47,848 nt of DNA from an uncultured Myxococcales bacterium (GCA_903857665.1 CAIOFV010000153.1:1-47848), one strand, 5' to 3'; counted from the stretch's first letter, positions 8,643 to 19,304 are shown. Made by a program: numbers and translations. Notes: a model not told the origin generated them from the letters alone.

Positions 8643-8660
8643 CCGGCCTTTTCGGGCCGG
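8643..8660 (-). other. Strong hairpin in the leader of the small lipoprotein gene
   Basis: CCGGCC (8643-8648) and GGCCGG (8655-8660) pair around a 6-nt loop that reads CGAAAA on the minus strand. It lies in the presumed 5' leader, without a U-run, so its role is unclear. Confidence 0.35.
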
Positions 8661-8664
8661 CACG

Positions 8665-8694
8665 ATCGTCATCCGGATGGGCCCTCGATGTCAA
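8665..8694 (-). promoter_or_regulatory. Candidate promoter of the small lipoprotein/HAD operon
   Basis: TTGACA (8694-8689), then GACGAT (8670-8665) after an 18-nt spacer on the minus strand. The -35 is perfect, the -10 moderate. Confidence 0.4.
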
Positions 8695-8729
8695 CGCCGC
8701 GAACTTTGTCTTTCGGACTGATTACAGGG

Positions 8730-8757
8730 TTGACTCGCTCGCGCGCCGGCCTACGAT
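8730..8757 (+). promoter_or_regulatory. Promoter of the porin operon
   Basis: TTGACT (8730-8735), a 16-nt spacer and TACGAT (8752-8757). The transcript would start near 8764, 23 nt before the porin ATG. Confidence 0.55.
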
Positions 8758-8786
8758 CGGGCGACTCGGTTTCCCCGGAGGAATCC

Positions 8787-9944
8787 ATGACGGCCCGAAT
8801 CCTGCGCTGGCTCCCGGTCCTCGGCGTCCTGCTCGCCGCCACCCCCGCCTCGGCGGACGAGGCCTGGCGGGCCGACTTCCTGGCAACGCTCCACAAGGGG
8901 CCGGCTCGCATCGAGGCCGCCGGCGTGTTCGACCTGTCGATCCACGCCCGCATCCAGGCCTGGGGCGGCTGGGTCGGCGAGGACGCCCTGCTTTCCCAGG
9001 GCGACCCGATGCAGCAGTACGGATTCCGCCTTCGCCGGACCCGGTTCGGCGTGGACGGCCACCTGTTCAAGACGGTGACCTACCAGGTCGAAATGGACGT
9101 GTTCGACAGCGAGAAACAGGGCGGCCCGCTGTACTCGGCCTGGGTCGACTGGACGCCGTCCCACTGGTTCGGGATGACCGCCGGCCTCCAGAAGTTCCCG
9201 TTCGTGAAGTCCGGCATGGACTCGTCCGCCGGGACGGCCCTCCTGGACCGCGCCGTCGGCGTCGTCGCGATGAACCCCGAGGAGACCCTCGGCCTGACCG
9301 TCCACAGCCAGTTGTGGAAGGATCACCTGACGCTGACCCTGGGCGTGTTCAACGGGATGGAACGCAAGTCCTCGTTCTTCGAGGGCTACGAAGGTGTCGG
9401 CGTCACGCTCGGCAACCGGTTCGAGCGCCTGGCCTACGCGGGCCGCATCGACATCGAGCCGCTGGCGCCGCTGGGCTACGGCGAACCCGACCTCGACGGC
9501 GGCCCCGTGCGCCTCGGCCTCGGCGGCGGCTGCTTCTATGCCGACGGCAAGACCGACAAGACCTACGGCGCGTCCGGCTACCTGCACCTGAAGGCCTACG
9601 GCTTCCACCTCCTGGGCGAAGCCTCCTGGGACCACGCCGCTCCGCAGAAGCGCCCGACCTCCCTGGCCACGACCCCGGTCGAGGTCGGCCGCCTGACGGC
9701 CCAGGGCTCCCTGGGCTACGTGGTCAAGATGCTCAACACCGGCCTCGCGGTCCGCGCCGAGTACATCAACGACAACCTGAAGCTGGCCACCGAAGGTGAC
9801 CAGGTCGTCGTGGCGGTCGCGCTGACGCACTACGTCTTCGAGCACTTCCTGAAGGCGACGTTCGAGTACCAGACCCGCATCGAGTTGCACGGGAAGAAGT
9901 TGAAGAACGACGCGGCCATCGTCGGCGTCCAGCTGGGCTTCTGA
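8787..9944 (+). CDS. Outer-membrane porin, phosphate-selective porin O/P-like
   Basis: 385 residues. Signal peptide (hydrophobic [15 protein letters not shown], cleavage near ASA-DE). The mature protein alternates polar and hydrophobic residues as in a beta barrel and ends in an aromatic (VGVQLGF), the usual outer-membrane C-terminal signal. The segments [18 protein letters not shown], then [20 protein letters not shown] and [11 protein letters not shown], resemble the OprO/OprP family. A phosphate or polyphosphate substrate is not proven. Start: ATG 8787 with GGAGGA at 8777-8782. Its stop lies 18 nt before the PHP lipoprotein start, so the two are probably co-transcribed. Confidence 0.85.
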   Translation: MTARILRWLPVLGVLLAATPASADEAWRADFLATLHKGPARIEAAGVFDLSIHARIQAWGGWVGEDALLSQGDPMQQYGFRLRRTRFGVDGHLFKTVTYQVEMDVFDSEKQGGPLYSAWVDWTPSHWFGMTAGLQKFPFVKSGMDSSAGTALLDRAVGVVAMNPEETLGLTVHSQLWKDHLTLTLGVFNGMERKSSFFEGYEGVGVTLGNRFERLAYAGRIDIEPLAPLGYGEPDLDGGPVRLGLGGGCFYADGKTDKTYGASGYLHLKAYGFHLLGEASWDHAAPQKRPTSLATTPVEVGRLTAQGSLGYVVKMLNTGLAVRAEYINDNLKLATEGDQVVVAVALTHYVFEHFLKATFEYQTRIELHGKKLKNDAAIVGVQLGF

Positions 9945-9961
9945 TGGCCCGGGAGGCTGCC

Positions 9962-12900
9962 ATGTACCGGAACGGGATGCAGAGCATCGCCCTGCTTGCG
10001 GCCTTCGCGGCCCTCCTGCCCGCGGCCGCCTGCACGGATGGCTGGGGTCTCAACGCCAAGCGCGTTGAGCGCCAGGACGAACTCATCGGCGGTCCGACCG
10101 CCAAGGGCAGGGTCGGGGACTACCTCCTCGAAAACGACAAGATCCGCGTGATCATCTCGGCCCCGGGGCCGACCTTCACGGCCGGCCTGTTCGGCGGGAC
10201 CGTGCTGGACGTCGATCTCCAGCGGTACGAATCCGAGTATCGCAACGGAAAGGGCTTCGACGCGTTCGCCGAGGCCTTCCCGCTGGCGAACCTCCTGATC
10301 GCGAACCCGATGAACCCGCTGCAGGTCGTCAAGGCGACCGACGCCGGGTTTGAGCTGAAGCCGATCGACGGGCAGGTCAACGTCCTGAAGGACGGCGCGG
10401 ACGGCACGGAAGCCGTCATCCGGGTGCAGGGCCACTCGGCGTTCATCTTCGACGTGCTGAAGTTCCTGAACCGCGACTTCATCGACGGGCTGCTGAACCC
10501 GTTGAAGGTCGCGGGCCTGACACTGACCGCCAACGACCTCGCCGACCTGCTGCCCGGCGTGCTCGAGGAACCGGACCTGAACCTGTTCGGCCTGCTGAAC
10601 CGGCTGCAGATCTCGTTCGACTTCACGACGGACTACACCCTTCGCCCCGGCGAATCGTTCCTCAGGCAGACCACGACGGTGTCGCTGGCTCCCCAGTCCA
10701 CCACGCTGCTCAAGGGCTGCGCGCCGGTCACCTGCACCCTGGACTGCCCGAACGGGTTCGCGCTGGCCGAGCGCACCGAGGACGTCGCCGGATACAGCAC
10801 GCCCTACAAGAGGATGTGCCCGGTCTGCGCCTGCGCCAAGGAACCCGCGCAGATGGCGACGTTCAACGAAAGCCGGGACTTCTTCCAGGTCATCCTGGGC
10901 ACGCCCGACCGCTGGATCGATCCCAACTGGCGCGGCGGCGTCGTCGTGGGCGACTTCCTGTTCTTCGGCGCCCATTCGCCGCCCTTCGCGCCGGGCCTCG
11001 GCTTCGATATCGATCGCCGGATCTACGAAAACATGTGGCAGGGCGTGGGCACGATGGGCAGCCCGTTGTCGATGGACTGGCTGGCCGGCGTCGCCGACAA
11101 CGTCTCGTACGCGTGGGCCACCGTCAATCCCGTCGAGCGCCACGGGTTCGACTGCCCCTCGCATCGCCTCGCGATCGTGAAGATCGATCCGGCGTCCGAG
11201 GATGCCGTCGTCGCGGCCATCACGGGCCAGGCGGACTTCGACCTCGCTCCCGGCGTCGCGGCCAAGGACGCTGCCGCCCGCGTGCGGCAATCCATCGTGG
11301 ATCGCCGGGCGATCCCGCTGATCACCGTGCCGACCGACGCATCGAAGGACCCGGGCGTGGCGGCGACGGACGACACGCGATCCGCGGCCTACACCTCCTG
11401 GGTCTCCTCGGTCCTCGCCGGACCCGGCGCCGCCCTGGCCGCCCGCCTCGGGACCGGCGCGACGGTGGACCTCCTGCCCGCCTTCGACTGCGAACCGTCC
11501 AAGGTCCTGGTGCCCCTGTTCACGACGTCCGCCACCGCGGTCCTGACGCACTTCGCGGACAGCGATCGGCTGGTGGACCAGCCCGACGGGACCGCCGCCC
11601 AGGACAACAACCGCGGCTATTCCTTCACCCGCTACCTGTCCGTCGGCGAGGGCGACACCGCCTCGGCGGTCAAGCCGCTGTTCGCGCTGCGGAACACGCC
11701 CGTCGGCGACGTGGTCGGCACCGTGTTCGAGAAGGGTTCCCTGACCCCGCTGCGCCATGTCGATGTCTTCGTCCTCAAGGATCCGCGGACCGACCCGGCG
11801 TCGGCGCTCCCGAAGACGTGGCTCGAGTACCGCTCGATGGCCCAGGCCGCCTTCGGGAATTCCGGTCTTGCGATGCAGATGCTCACGGACGTGGGCGTCG
11901 CCCCCCGGTACACGGGCGCCTTCGATGGCCAGGTCCCCCCGGGGCGCTACTTCGTGATGGCCCACGCCCCTGACCGTGGCGAATCCGCCCTCGAACCCGT
12001 CTCGGTCGCGGTGGACGGCACCGTGCGCGTGAACCTGGTGCTGCCGGGTCCGGGGCAGGTCGATTACCGCGTCACCGACAACGGCGGCGGGCTGGTCCCG
12101 ACGCGCCTCACGTTCCAGCGCCTCGAGGATGCGACCACGCCGGGCGTGGCGCGCAAGGTGCTGGACTGGGACGGCCTGAACCAGGTCGAGCTGGGCGACA
12201 GCCGCTACGACCACGGCGTGATGAAGCTGGAGCACTCGACCGAGGGCGCCGGCACGCTGACCCTGCCCCCCGGCCACTACCGGGTGACGGCCTCCCGCGG
12301 CTTCGAGTATGGCCTATCGACCATCGATGATTTCGAGGTGCTCGCGGGCGAAACCGTCCCCCCTGCGCCTGGGGATCACGCACGAGGTGGAAACCACGGA
12401 CAACATCGGCGCGGACTTCCACGTCCACGCGGGGCGGTCCGTGGACTCCGGCCTGTCGCTGGAAACCCGCGTCAAGTCGGCCGCGGCCGAGGGCGTCGAG
12501 TTCTTTGCCGCCACCGACCACGACGACCAGATGGACTACCTCCCCTACATCATCAAGGGCGGCCTGGAGCAGTTCTTCAAGTTCGAGCTGTCGGCCGAGA
12601 TCTCGCCGCTGGAGTACGGCCACTACATCGCCTTCCCGCTGACGTTCGACGCCACCAAGGGCTTCACGCACGACCCGCCCCGGTGGCACGGCCTCACCAT
12701 GCGCCAGTTCTTCGACGCGATCTTCGCGAAGGCGGACGGCCCCAAGGACGCCTTCGTGATGCAGGTGAACCACCCGCGCGACGGCTTCATGGGCTATTTC
12801 GCCCAGATCGGCATGAAGGGGTACGACCTGTCGCGCAAGACGCCCGGCATGGAAATGTGCAACCAGGTCATGGAAGAAGCGCCCTGCGACTTCACCTCGA

Positions 12901-14477
12901 TCGAGGTGATGAACGGCAAGAACCTGCAGTACCTTCACACGCCTACGGTCGGCGAGCTGGAGCGGCACAACCGGTGCTATCGCGAGGTCATCGCCGTCCG
13001 GGACAAGACGAAGTTCCCGTACAACGCCAGCGACTCGACGTGCGCGTGGCTGCTCGCCGATCCGACGGCGGACTGTGCCGAGGCCGAAACGAAGGCCGCC
13101 GACAGGACGCTGCCGGAAGCGACCCTGGACGCCTGGATCATCAAGCGCGACCACTGCCGCTGGCACAAGGACGCGCGGGCCGCCTTCGACGGGTGCACCC
13201 CCGCGATGAGCCTGCTGGACTGCAAGCGCCAGGCCCTCGAGGGCCTGAAGGCGATGACGGTGCGCTACCAGATCGAGCGCACGCCCGAGGAGAACGACGT
13301 CTTCTTCCGGACCGCGTCGGCGGATGCGATCAAGGCGGACCCGACCCTGCTGGCGGACATCTCGTGCAGCCAGAAGGACGCCTGCACCGTCTGCGTTTCC
13401 AAGAACCACCCGGAATGTGGCAAGGCGGAAAAGGACGGCGGCATCGGCTGGGCGACCCAGTGCGTGCTGTGGTGCCGCGACGAATGCTCGTCGGACGACG
13501 CCCGCCCCTGCACCGACAAGTTCGAGGTGCTGGAGGACTGGTTCCACTTCCTGGACGTGGGCTTCAACGTCATCGGCGTGGGCAACTCGGATTCCCACGG
13601 GACGGCCAAGGAGATCGGCTCGCCGCGGACGTACATCAACGTGGGCACCGACACCCCTTCGGCCGTCGATCGCGACGAAATGAACCGCGCCTACAAGGCG
13701 GGAAAGGCCACGATCTCGGCCGGGCCCTACATCCAGATGACGATCCGCGAGGAAGGCGGGAAGCCGGCCAACATCGGCGACACGCTGACGACCAAGGGGA
13801 CGGGCAAGCTGATCGCCCACCTGCGGGTCCAGACCCCCTCGTGGTTCGCCGTGGACCGGGTCGAGATCTGGAGCAACAGCCTGCTGGTCAAGCAGATCTA
13901 CACGACCAGCATGCCCGAGGACATCATCGACTTCGAGGGCGACGTCCCGCTGGATCGTCCCGCCGTGGACGCGTGGTACCTCGCGATCGCCTACGGCACC
14001 CAGACGGCGGACGCGATGTCGCCGGTATACAAGCGCCAGTCCTACGGCGACATCCTGATCTCGACGGTCATCGCGCTGGCGGCGGACCAGATCCTGGCGT
14101 CCTTCGGGGGCCTGCTGGAAAAGGTCTCCGCGCTGGGCCTGGACGTGTCTTCGCTGACCGGCTCCACCGAAATGGCCGATTCCTACCCCTCGTACCCCTG
14201 GGGCGCCACGAACCCGATCCGGGTGGACATCGACGGCGGCGGTTTCAAGCCACCGAAGGCGGTGGACGTCGATCACGACGGCAAGTGGGACCTGCCGGCC
14301 TTCTGCTCGCGCGGGTGCGACCCCTCCAAGAACTCGGCGGACTGCCCCACCGGCCAGACGTGCGCGGTCCGGCGTGGAACCGAGGTGGCCGGCAGCACGC
14401 CGGTGTACGTCTGCCAGGTCCCCACGCCGGCCTACTGCGTCGGCCTGCAGAACATCGCGGGCAGCCCGGCACCCTGA
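9962..14477 (+). CDS. PHP-domain lipoprotein, interrupted by a 1-nt frameshift
   Basis: About 1504 residues if one C is removed from the C6 run at 12358-12363. The N-terminal part has a lipobox (LLPAAAC) after ATG 9962, which has GGGAGG at 9951-9956 and is better than ATG 9944. It is a long extracytoplasmic region with a Cys-rich insert (CPVCACA) and Ig-like segments. After the break, the other frame gives a PHP metal-binding domain: [15 protein letters not shown], then [13 protein letters not shown] and, near 13585, [12 protein letters not shown] domains are metal-dependent phosphoesterases; here the domain would sit outside the cytoplasm. The C-terminus is Cys-rich ([15 protein letters not shown]). 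The break may be a sequencing error or a real mutation, since both halves look well conserved. Co-transcribed with the porin. Confidence 0.82.
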
Positions 14478-14614
14478 CCGCGGCCGCCCCGTCTCGCCCG
14501 CCAGGAATCACCCGGCTTTCCCACGGATTCCTTCGTTCCTCCCGGGTGGGAGTTGCGCGATCCTTCGTCTGGCATCATCCTGTGCCCGTCGCGAGCCGAA
14601 AGAAGGAGGTTCCC

Positions 14615-16255
14615 GTGGCCCTGCACCCCCTCGCCGGGAAGCCCGCTCCCCGGGAATCCCTGGTGGACGTCGAAGCCCTGGTGGCTGCCTATTACGACCG
14701 CGGCCCCGACATGGCAGATCCCGCCCAGCGCGTGGTCTTCGGCACGTCGGGGCACCGGGGATCGTCGCTCAGGACCGCCTTCAACGAGCCGCACCTCCTC
14801 GCCATCGCCCAGGCGGTCCACGACTACCGCGTGTCGAAGGGCATCACCGGACCGCTGTTCGTGGGCCTCGATACCCACGCTCTGTCGCGCCCGGCACTGG
14901 AAACGACCGTCGAGGTCCTCGCTGCGAACGGCGTGGCGGTCGTTCTGCCGGAGGGCCTGGTCCCCGTACCCACTCCCGTCGTGTCCCACGCGATCCTCGC
15001 GTACAACCGGGGGCGCGCCGAAGGCCTTGCGGACGGCATCGTGATCACGCCGTCCCACAACCCTCCCTCGGACGGCGGCATCAAGTACAACCCGCCCCAT
15101 GGCGGTCCCGCTGACACCGTGGTCTCGACGTGGATCCAGGATCGCGCGAACGTGCTCCTGGAAAAGGGGCTGGGGGACGTTCGTCGATGCGGGTTCCGGG
15201 GTGCCCTGGGTGCCCCGACGACGCGCATGGCCGACTTCGCCGGGCCCTACATCGAGGACCTTTCGTCCTGCCTGGATTTCGAATCGATCGCGTCGGCGGG
15301 GGTGCGCATCGGCGTGGATCCCCTGGGCGGCGCGTCCCTGGCGTACTGGGACCGGATCGCCGAGCGGTATGGGCTGCGTCTCGAAGTCGTCAATCCGTCT
15401 CATGATCCGGCGTTCGGGTTCATGACCCTGGACCACGACGGCAAGATTCGCATGGACTGCTCGTCGCCGTACGCGATGGCAAGCCTCATCGGGCTGAAGG
15501 ACCGTTTCGACGTGGCCTTCGGCTGCGACCCGGATTCGGACCGCCACGGCATCGTGACACCCCTGGGCGGCCTGATGAACCCGAACCACTACCTCGCGGT
15601 CGCGATCGAGTACCTGTTCGCGTACCGGCCCGGGTGGCGCCCCGACGCGGCCGTGGGCAAGACCCTCGTTTCGTCCTCGATGATCGACCGTGTTGCAGCG
15701 TCGCTGGGCCGGCGAGTCTGCGAGGTTCCCGTGGGCTTCAAGTGGTTCGTCGAAGGCCTCGCGGACGGTTCGTTCGGCTTCGCGGGCGAGGAGAGCGCCG
15801 GCGCCACGTTCCTGCGCAAGGATGGGACCGTGTGGACCACCGACAAGGACGGCCTGATCCTCGGCCTTCTGGCCGCCGAGATCCTCGCCCGCACCGGCAT
15901 CGACCCGGCCACCCGCTACCGGGACCTGGAGTCCCGGTTCGGCTCGCCGGTCTACACCCGTATCGACGCCGCGGCGAACTCTGCCCAGCGGGCGCTGCTG
16001 GGACGCCTGTCTCCCGAGGCCGTCACCGCGACGACGCTTGCAGGCGACCCCATCGTCGCCCGGCTGACCCGCGCTCCCGGCAACGGGGCGTCCATCGGAG
16101 GCCTCAAGGTCGTGACCGAACAGGGGTGGTTCGCGGCTCGGCCGTCCGGGACCGAGGACATCTACAAGATCTACGCGGAATCGTTCCGCGGCCCGGACCA
16201 CCTACAGTTGATCCTCGACGAAGCCCAGGCCATGGTGTCCTCGGTGCTGGCCTGA
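14615..16255 (+). CDS. pgm: Alpha-D-glucose phosphate-specific phosphoglucomutase
   Basis: 546 residues, the same length as E. coli Pgm. Converts glucose-1-phosphate to glucose-6-phosphate in the cytoplasm. All four active-site elements are present: phosphoserine loop [15 protein letters not shown] (Ser147), metal loop [10 protein letters not shown], sugar loop [10 protein letters not shown] and phosphate-binding loop [12 protein letters not shown]. The N-terminal [12 protein letters not shown] is also typical. Start: GTG 14615, with AAGGAGGT at 14603-14610. The same frame is open back to 9944, but the region before 14615 is the PHP gene in another frame. Followed by a tail with no strong terminator. 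Confidence 0.96.
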   Translation: MALHPLAGKPAPRESLVDVEALVAAYYDRGPDMADPAQRVVFGTSGHRGSSLRTAFNEPHLLAIAQAVHDYRVSKGITGPLFVGLDTHALSRPALETTVEVLAANGVAVVLPEGLVPVPTPVVSHAILAYNRGRAEGLADGIVITPSHNPPSDGGIKYNPPHGGPADTVVSTWIQDRANVLLEKGLGDVRRCGFRGALGAPTTRMADFAGPYIEDLSSCLDFESIASAGVRIGVDPLGGASLAYWDRIAERYGLRLEVVNPSHDPAFGFMTLDHDGKIRMDCSSPYAMASLIGLKDRFDVAFGCDPDSDRHGIVTPLGGLMNPNHYLAVAIEYLFAYRPGWRPDAAVGKTLVSSSMIDRVAASLGRRVCEVPVGFKWFVEGLADGSFGFAGEESAGATFLRKDGTVWTTDKDGLILGLLAAEILARTGIDPATRYRDLESRFGSPVYTRIDAAANSAQRALLGRLSPEAVTATTLAGDPIVARLTRAPGNGASIGGLKVVTEQGWFAARPSGTEDIYKIYAESFRGPDHLQLILDEAQAMVSSVLA

Positions 16256-16307
16256 TCCCATCCCCCTGCCCGACCGGGCGTTTGCTGGCTTTCGGCTCTC
16301 TGCGGAA

Positions 16308-16336
16308 TTGACACGGCGTGTCATTACATGCATAAT
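16308..16336 (+). promoter_or_regulatory. Strong sigma70-type promoter for the two cNMP-binding genes
   Basis: TTGACA (16308-16313), exactly 17 nt, then CATAAT (16331-16336). Transcription would start near 16343, which rules out the ATG at 16328 as a translation start. Confidence 0.75.
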
Positions 16337-16357
16337 CCGGACATTCAGGGGGCGGAA

Positions 16358-16888
16358 ATGGTTATGTCGCAAGAGGTCGATATTCGGGGCGCCCGTGTAT
16401 TCTCCGGCCTGACGCCGGACGACTTCGATGCGCTGGCCCAGGCTGGGCGAAGGGAATCGTATCGTCCGGGCGAAACCGTTTTCTCCGGGAACCTCCGGGC
16501 CCAGTCCTTCTTCGTCATCGCCGACGGCGGTGTCGAGGTATACCGCCGCGAGATCGACGGGTCCCAGACGGTCCTGGCGCGCCTGGGCCGAGGGGCTGCC
16601 TTCGGCGAGGCTGCGCTGCTGGACGGCCGTCCCCGCAAGGCCCTCGGGATCGCGAAGGGGACGACCACGTGCTGGGTTCTGGACGCCGGCGGCCTCGCTC
16701 GTCTTCGCGCGGAACAGCCCGTCGCCGCAACCCATCTCCTGGCCAACCTGGCCCGGGGGATGGCCTACCGGCTGAACCGGGCATCGACCCAGGCGACACG
16801 CGTCGTTGACGGGCGACGAACCGACTCTTTCTCCCACGGGTCCAGCGGGGTTCGCAGATCGCTGCTGGATCGGTTGTTCGGACGGTAG
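16358..16888 (+). CDS. Cyclic-nucleotide-binding domain protein (first of two)
   Basis: 176 residues, almost all one CNB domain (about 10-130). LTPDDFDALAQAGRRESYRP opens it; FVIADGGVEVYRRE and the phosphate-binding cassette FGEAALLDGRPRKALG follow, with the Glu and Arg that contact cyclic nucleotide in this family. There is no HTH, kinase or channel output domain; the C-terminal 40 residues are polar. ATG 16358 lies after the promoter and behind GGGGGCGG; ATG 16364 is a close alternative. Four bases separate it from the next gene, another CNB protein. Confidence 0.85.
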   Translation: MVMSQEVDIRGARVFSGLTPDDFDALAQAGRRESYRPGETVFSGNLRAQSFFVIADGGVEVYRREIDGSQTVLARLGRGAAFGEAALLDGRPRKALGIAKGTTTCWVLDAGGLARLRAEQPVAATHLLANLARGMAYRLNRASTQATRVVDGRRTDSFSHGSSGVRRSLLDRLFGR

Positions 16889-16892
16889 ACAC

Positions 16893-17600
16893 GTGAAGAA
16901 CTTCCTTCCGTACCTGAAGACACTGGCATTCTTCGAAGGGCTCCGGGACGCCGAAATCCTCGGCCTGGCAGAGCGCTTCCCTCGTCGCCGCCTGGCAGAC
17001 GGGGAGGTGTTGTACGAAGTTGGCGATCCTGCGGGTTCCGCCTTCGTCGTGGTCCGCGGCCAGATCGAAGTGCTGTCGGAAGGCGGCCAGCGCATTTCCG
17101 TGGCCGCTGCCGGGGATGTCGTCGGGCTGCACGAACTGTTCCGGGACGAACCCCGGAACCTGACGACGCGGGCAATCGGCGAAACCGGCCTGTTCGAAAT
17201 CGACCGGGCGGTTTTCGCAGAGGCCTGCGAGGCCCGGCAACCGCTGGACGTCGTGCTCGTGGATCGGGTGGCCCATTTCCTGGCGGTCAAGCTGCGGCAG
17301 ATGGACGGCATCCTGGAAGAAGTGGACCCGCACGTGCATGCACCGGTCGCCGTACACGCCCCGAAGGTCGATGCGCTTGAATTCAAGTCCCACGATCGGT
17401 CGGCGGACAAGGTCGCACCGCGCCCCGTGAAGAAGCGCCGATGGTGGCAGCGAAAGCGAACCGCCGACGACGAACTCCAGGATCGGATCACCGAGCTTGC
17501 CGACAAGGCCGGCTTGACCGAAATCGACTCGGTCAAGGTCAGGTACGGGAGCGAGCAGCCGCTCCACAACAATCCCTCGTCCATGATTCGCCGAGGTTGA
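16893..17600 (+). CDS. Cyclic-nucleotide-binding domain protein (second of two)
   Basis: 235 residues. The CNB domain (about 5-125) reads LKTLAFFEGLRDAEILGLAE, then FVVVRGQIEVLSEGGQRISV. The phosphate-binding cassette is degenerate: VVGLHELFRDEPRNLTTR, lacking the canonical FGE. The C-terminal 100 residues carry a basic stretch KKRRWWQRKR at about 190 and no recognised output domain. GTG 16893 was chosen because the upstream sequence in this frame overlaps the end of the first CNB gene; the ribosome binding site is weak, which suggests coupling. Ligand and target are unknown. Confidence 0.8.
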   Translation: MKNFLPYLKTLAFFEGLRDAEILGLAERFPRRRLADGEVLYEVGDPAGSAFVVVRGQIEVLSEGGQRISVAAAGDVVGLHELFRDEPRNLTTRAIGETGLFEIDRAVFAEACEARQPLDVVLVDRVAHFLAVKLRQMDGILEEVDPHVHAPVAVHAPKVDALEFKSHDRSADKVAPRPVKKRRWWQRKRTADDELQDRITELADKAGLTEIDSVKVRYGSEQPLHNNPSSMIRRG

Positions 17601-17616
17601 TGCCCGCCAGGCCACG

Positions 17617-18117
17617 CTAGCCACGATCTTCGATGGCGATGTCTGCCAGGCGCGTGCGCCGCAAACCGAGTTCGCCGGTTGCGGCGTTCACTCGGACGAT
17701 CGCCTCGTTCAGCGTTTCCAGGTCCAGCACGTGCTGGCGGCGCGGCGTTTCGCCGCGATAGTTCTTCGGGCAGGCGTCGATCCGGCCATCCACCAGCACG
17801 GCCAGGCCGTGGCTCCGGCAGATCGAGGGCCGGGCCTCGTACACCACGCAGCGTCCGTCGTCATCCAGCATTGCGCAGTGGACCCCGGCCCGGGCGCGAC
17901 CGGCCGCGGATCCTCGCGCCGGGTCGGGAAGGACCCGGAAGGCCGTCCGCACCCGCGTGGCTTCCACCGGGAGTACCGAAAGATCCACGTGGCAGCAGGC
18001 GGTGCAGCCCGGGGTGCAATGGAAGGCGGACGGGTGCTCCGACATGGCGGTCCGGAAGAACGTGTCGATCCGTTCGTGAAGTGCCTCGATCACGGCGCCA
18101 CCGTCCTTGCGGTCCAT
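17617..18117 (-). CDS. YkgJ-family cysteine cluster protein
   Basis: 166 residues. Two Cys clusters define the family: FHCTPGCTACCHVDLSVLP (CxxxCxxCC) and GRCVVYEARPSICRSHG (C..YE.RP..CR). The arrangement suggests binding of a metal or Fe-S cluster; function is unknown. A further Cys is in RIDACPKNYRG. Start: ATG 18117, without a strong ribosome binding site; GTG 18093 is an alternative. Convergent with the second CNB gene, 16 nt apart. Confidence 0.82.
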   Translation of the reverse strand: MDRKDGGAVIEALHERIDTFFRTAMSEHPSAFHCTPGCTACCHVDLSVLPVEATRVRTAFRVLPDPARGSAAGRARAGVHCAMLDDDGRCVVYEARPSICRSHGLAVLVDGRIDACPKNYRGETPRRQHVLDLETLNEAIVRVNAATGELGLRRTRLADIAIEDRG

Positions 18118-18293
18118 CCCGGGAAGGCATCCTAGCCATCGCGTCCGACGCCCGCAAGGCGGCACGACTCCTTGCGCGACCCGCCGCCATCCCGGCACGT
18201 CACCCGCCGGCCTCGCTTTGAACCCGCCGGAGCGCTTGACAATCCCCATCCCGGGACGCACCTTGCCCCGGTCCTCTTGAGGCGGGAAACCCC

Positions 18294-19259
18294 ATGCAAT
18301 TGCGACGTCTGGGCCGTTCGGACATCGAAATCACGCCCCTGGGCCTGGGCTGCTGGCAGTTCAGCGGAGGCGAAGGCCTGGTCGGGTCGTTCTGGTCGGT
18401 CGTCCCGCAACCCGAGGCCAACGCCATCGTTGCCGCTGCCCTGGCCGGCGGGATCAACTGGTTCGACACGGCCGAGGTCTATGGCTGGGGCAACTCCGAG
18501 CGGTCGCTGGCCGCGGCGCTGAAGGCCGCGGGTCGAGCCAACGGCGACGTGATCGTCGCGACCAAGTGGTGGCCCACGCTGCGAACGGCCGGGCACCTGC
18601 GCCGCTCGATCGACCAGCGCCTGGAGTGCCTGGACGGTTTCGGCATCGACCTGTACCAGATCCACCAGCCGGCATCGATCTCGTCGGTCAAGGCCCAGAT
18701 GAACGCCCTCGCGGACCTGGTCGCCGCCGGCCGCATCCGGACCGCCGGTGTCAGCAACTTCGGGGCGTCGCGCATGCGGGCATCCCATGCCGCGCTGGCC
18801 GCCCGCGGCCTGCCGCTGGTGTCCAACCAGGTCAAGTACAGCCTCCTGGACCGCCGGATCGAGTCGAACGGCGTGCTGCAGGCAGCGAAGGAACTCGGAA
18901 TCACGATCATCGCCTACTCGCCGCTGGCCCAGGGCCTCCTGTCCGGCAAGTTCCACGACGATCCGGCCCTGGTGAAGACCCGCCCCGGCCCCCGCAAGTG
19001 GATGGGCGGGTTCCGCGATCGGGGCCTCCAGCGCAGCCGGCCCGTGGTCGATGTGGTCCGGGACATCGCGTCGGCCCACGGCGCCACGCCCTCCCAGGTC
19101 GCGCTGGCCTGGGTGGTGCAGTTCCACGGCGACACGGTCGTGGCCATCCCCGGTGCGACGAAGGCTCGGCATGCGGAAGAGGCGGCTGGCGCCCTCTCGC
19201 TGAAGCTCACGCCGTCCGACCTCGCCCGCCTGGACGAGGTCTCGCGCGCGTTCCTTTAG
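18294..19259 (+). CDS. Aldo/keto reductase
   Basis: 321 residues, the normal length. NAD(P)H-dependent oxidoreductase with a TIM-barrel fold: WFDTAEVYGWGNSE carries the catalytic Asp and Tyr, VIVATKWWPT the Lys, and LYQIHQPA the His. The cofactor region is IAYSPLAQGLLSGK and VAIPGATKARHAEEAAGA. The natural substrate is unknown. ATG 18294 is 7 nt after GGCGGGAAA, a weak ribosome binding site. A perfect TTGACA occurs at 18236-18241, but the expected -10 (CACCTT) is poor. The stop lies in a 12-bp tandem duplication. Confidence 0.9.
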   Translation: MQLRRLGRSDIEITPLGLGCWQFSGGEGLVGSFWSVVPQPEANAIVAAALAGGINWFDTAEVYGWGNSERSLAAALKAAGRANGDVIVATKWWPTLRTAGHLRRSIDQRLECLDGFGIDLYQIHQPASISSVKAQMNALADLVAAGRIRTAGVSNFGASRMRASHAALAARGLPLVSNQVKYSLLDRRIESNGVLQAAKELGITIIAYSPLAQGLLSGKFHDDPALVKTRPGPRKWMGGFRDRGLQRSRPVVDVVRDIASAHGATPSQVALAWVVQFHGDTVVAIPGATKARHAEEAAGALSLKLTPSDLARLDEVSRAFL

Positions 19260-19272
19260 TCATTCCTTTAGT
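19249..19272. repeat. 12-bp tandem duplication at the stop of the aldo/keto reductase gene
   Basis: CGTTCCTTTAGT (19249-19260) is followed at once by CATTCCTTTAGT (19261-19272), with one mismatch. It includes the TAG stop and repeats it. Confidence 0.7.
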
Positions 19273-19304
19273 GATTCCGCCCAGGCCGTCCGTTCCGGGG
19301 TGAT

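Noticed and set aside
16328..16330. ATG 16328 as start of the first CNB gene
   Set aside because: It lies between the -35 and -10 of the promoter, upstream of the expected transcript start.
18236..18264. Promoter of the aldo/keto reductase
   Set aside because: The TTGACA is perfect, but no acceptable -10 lies at 16-18 nt.
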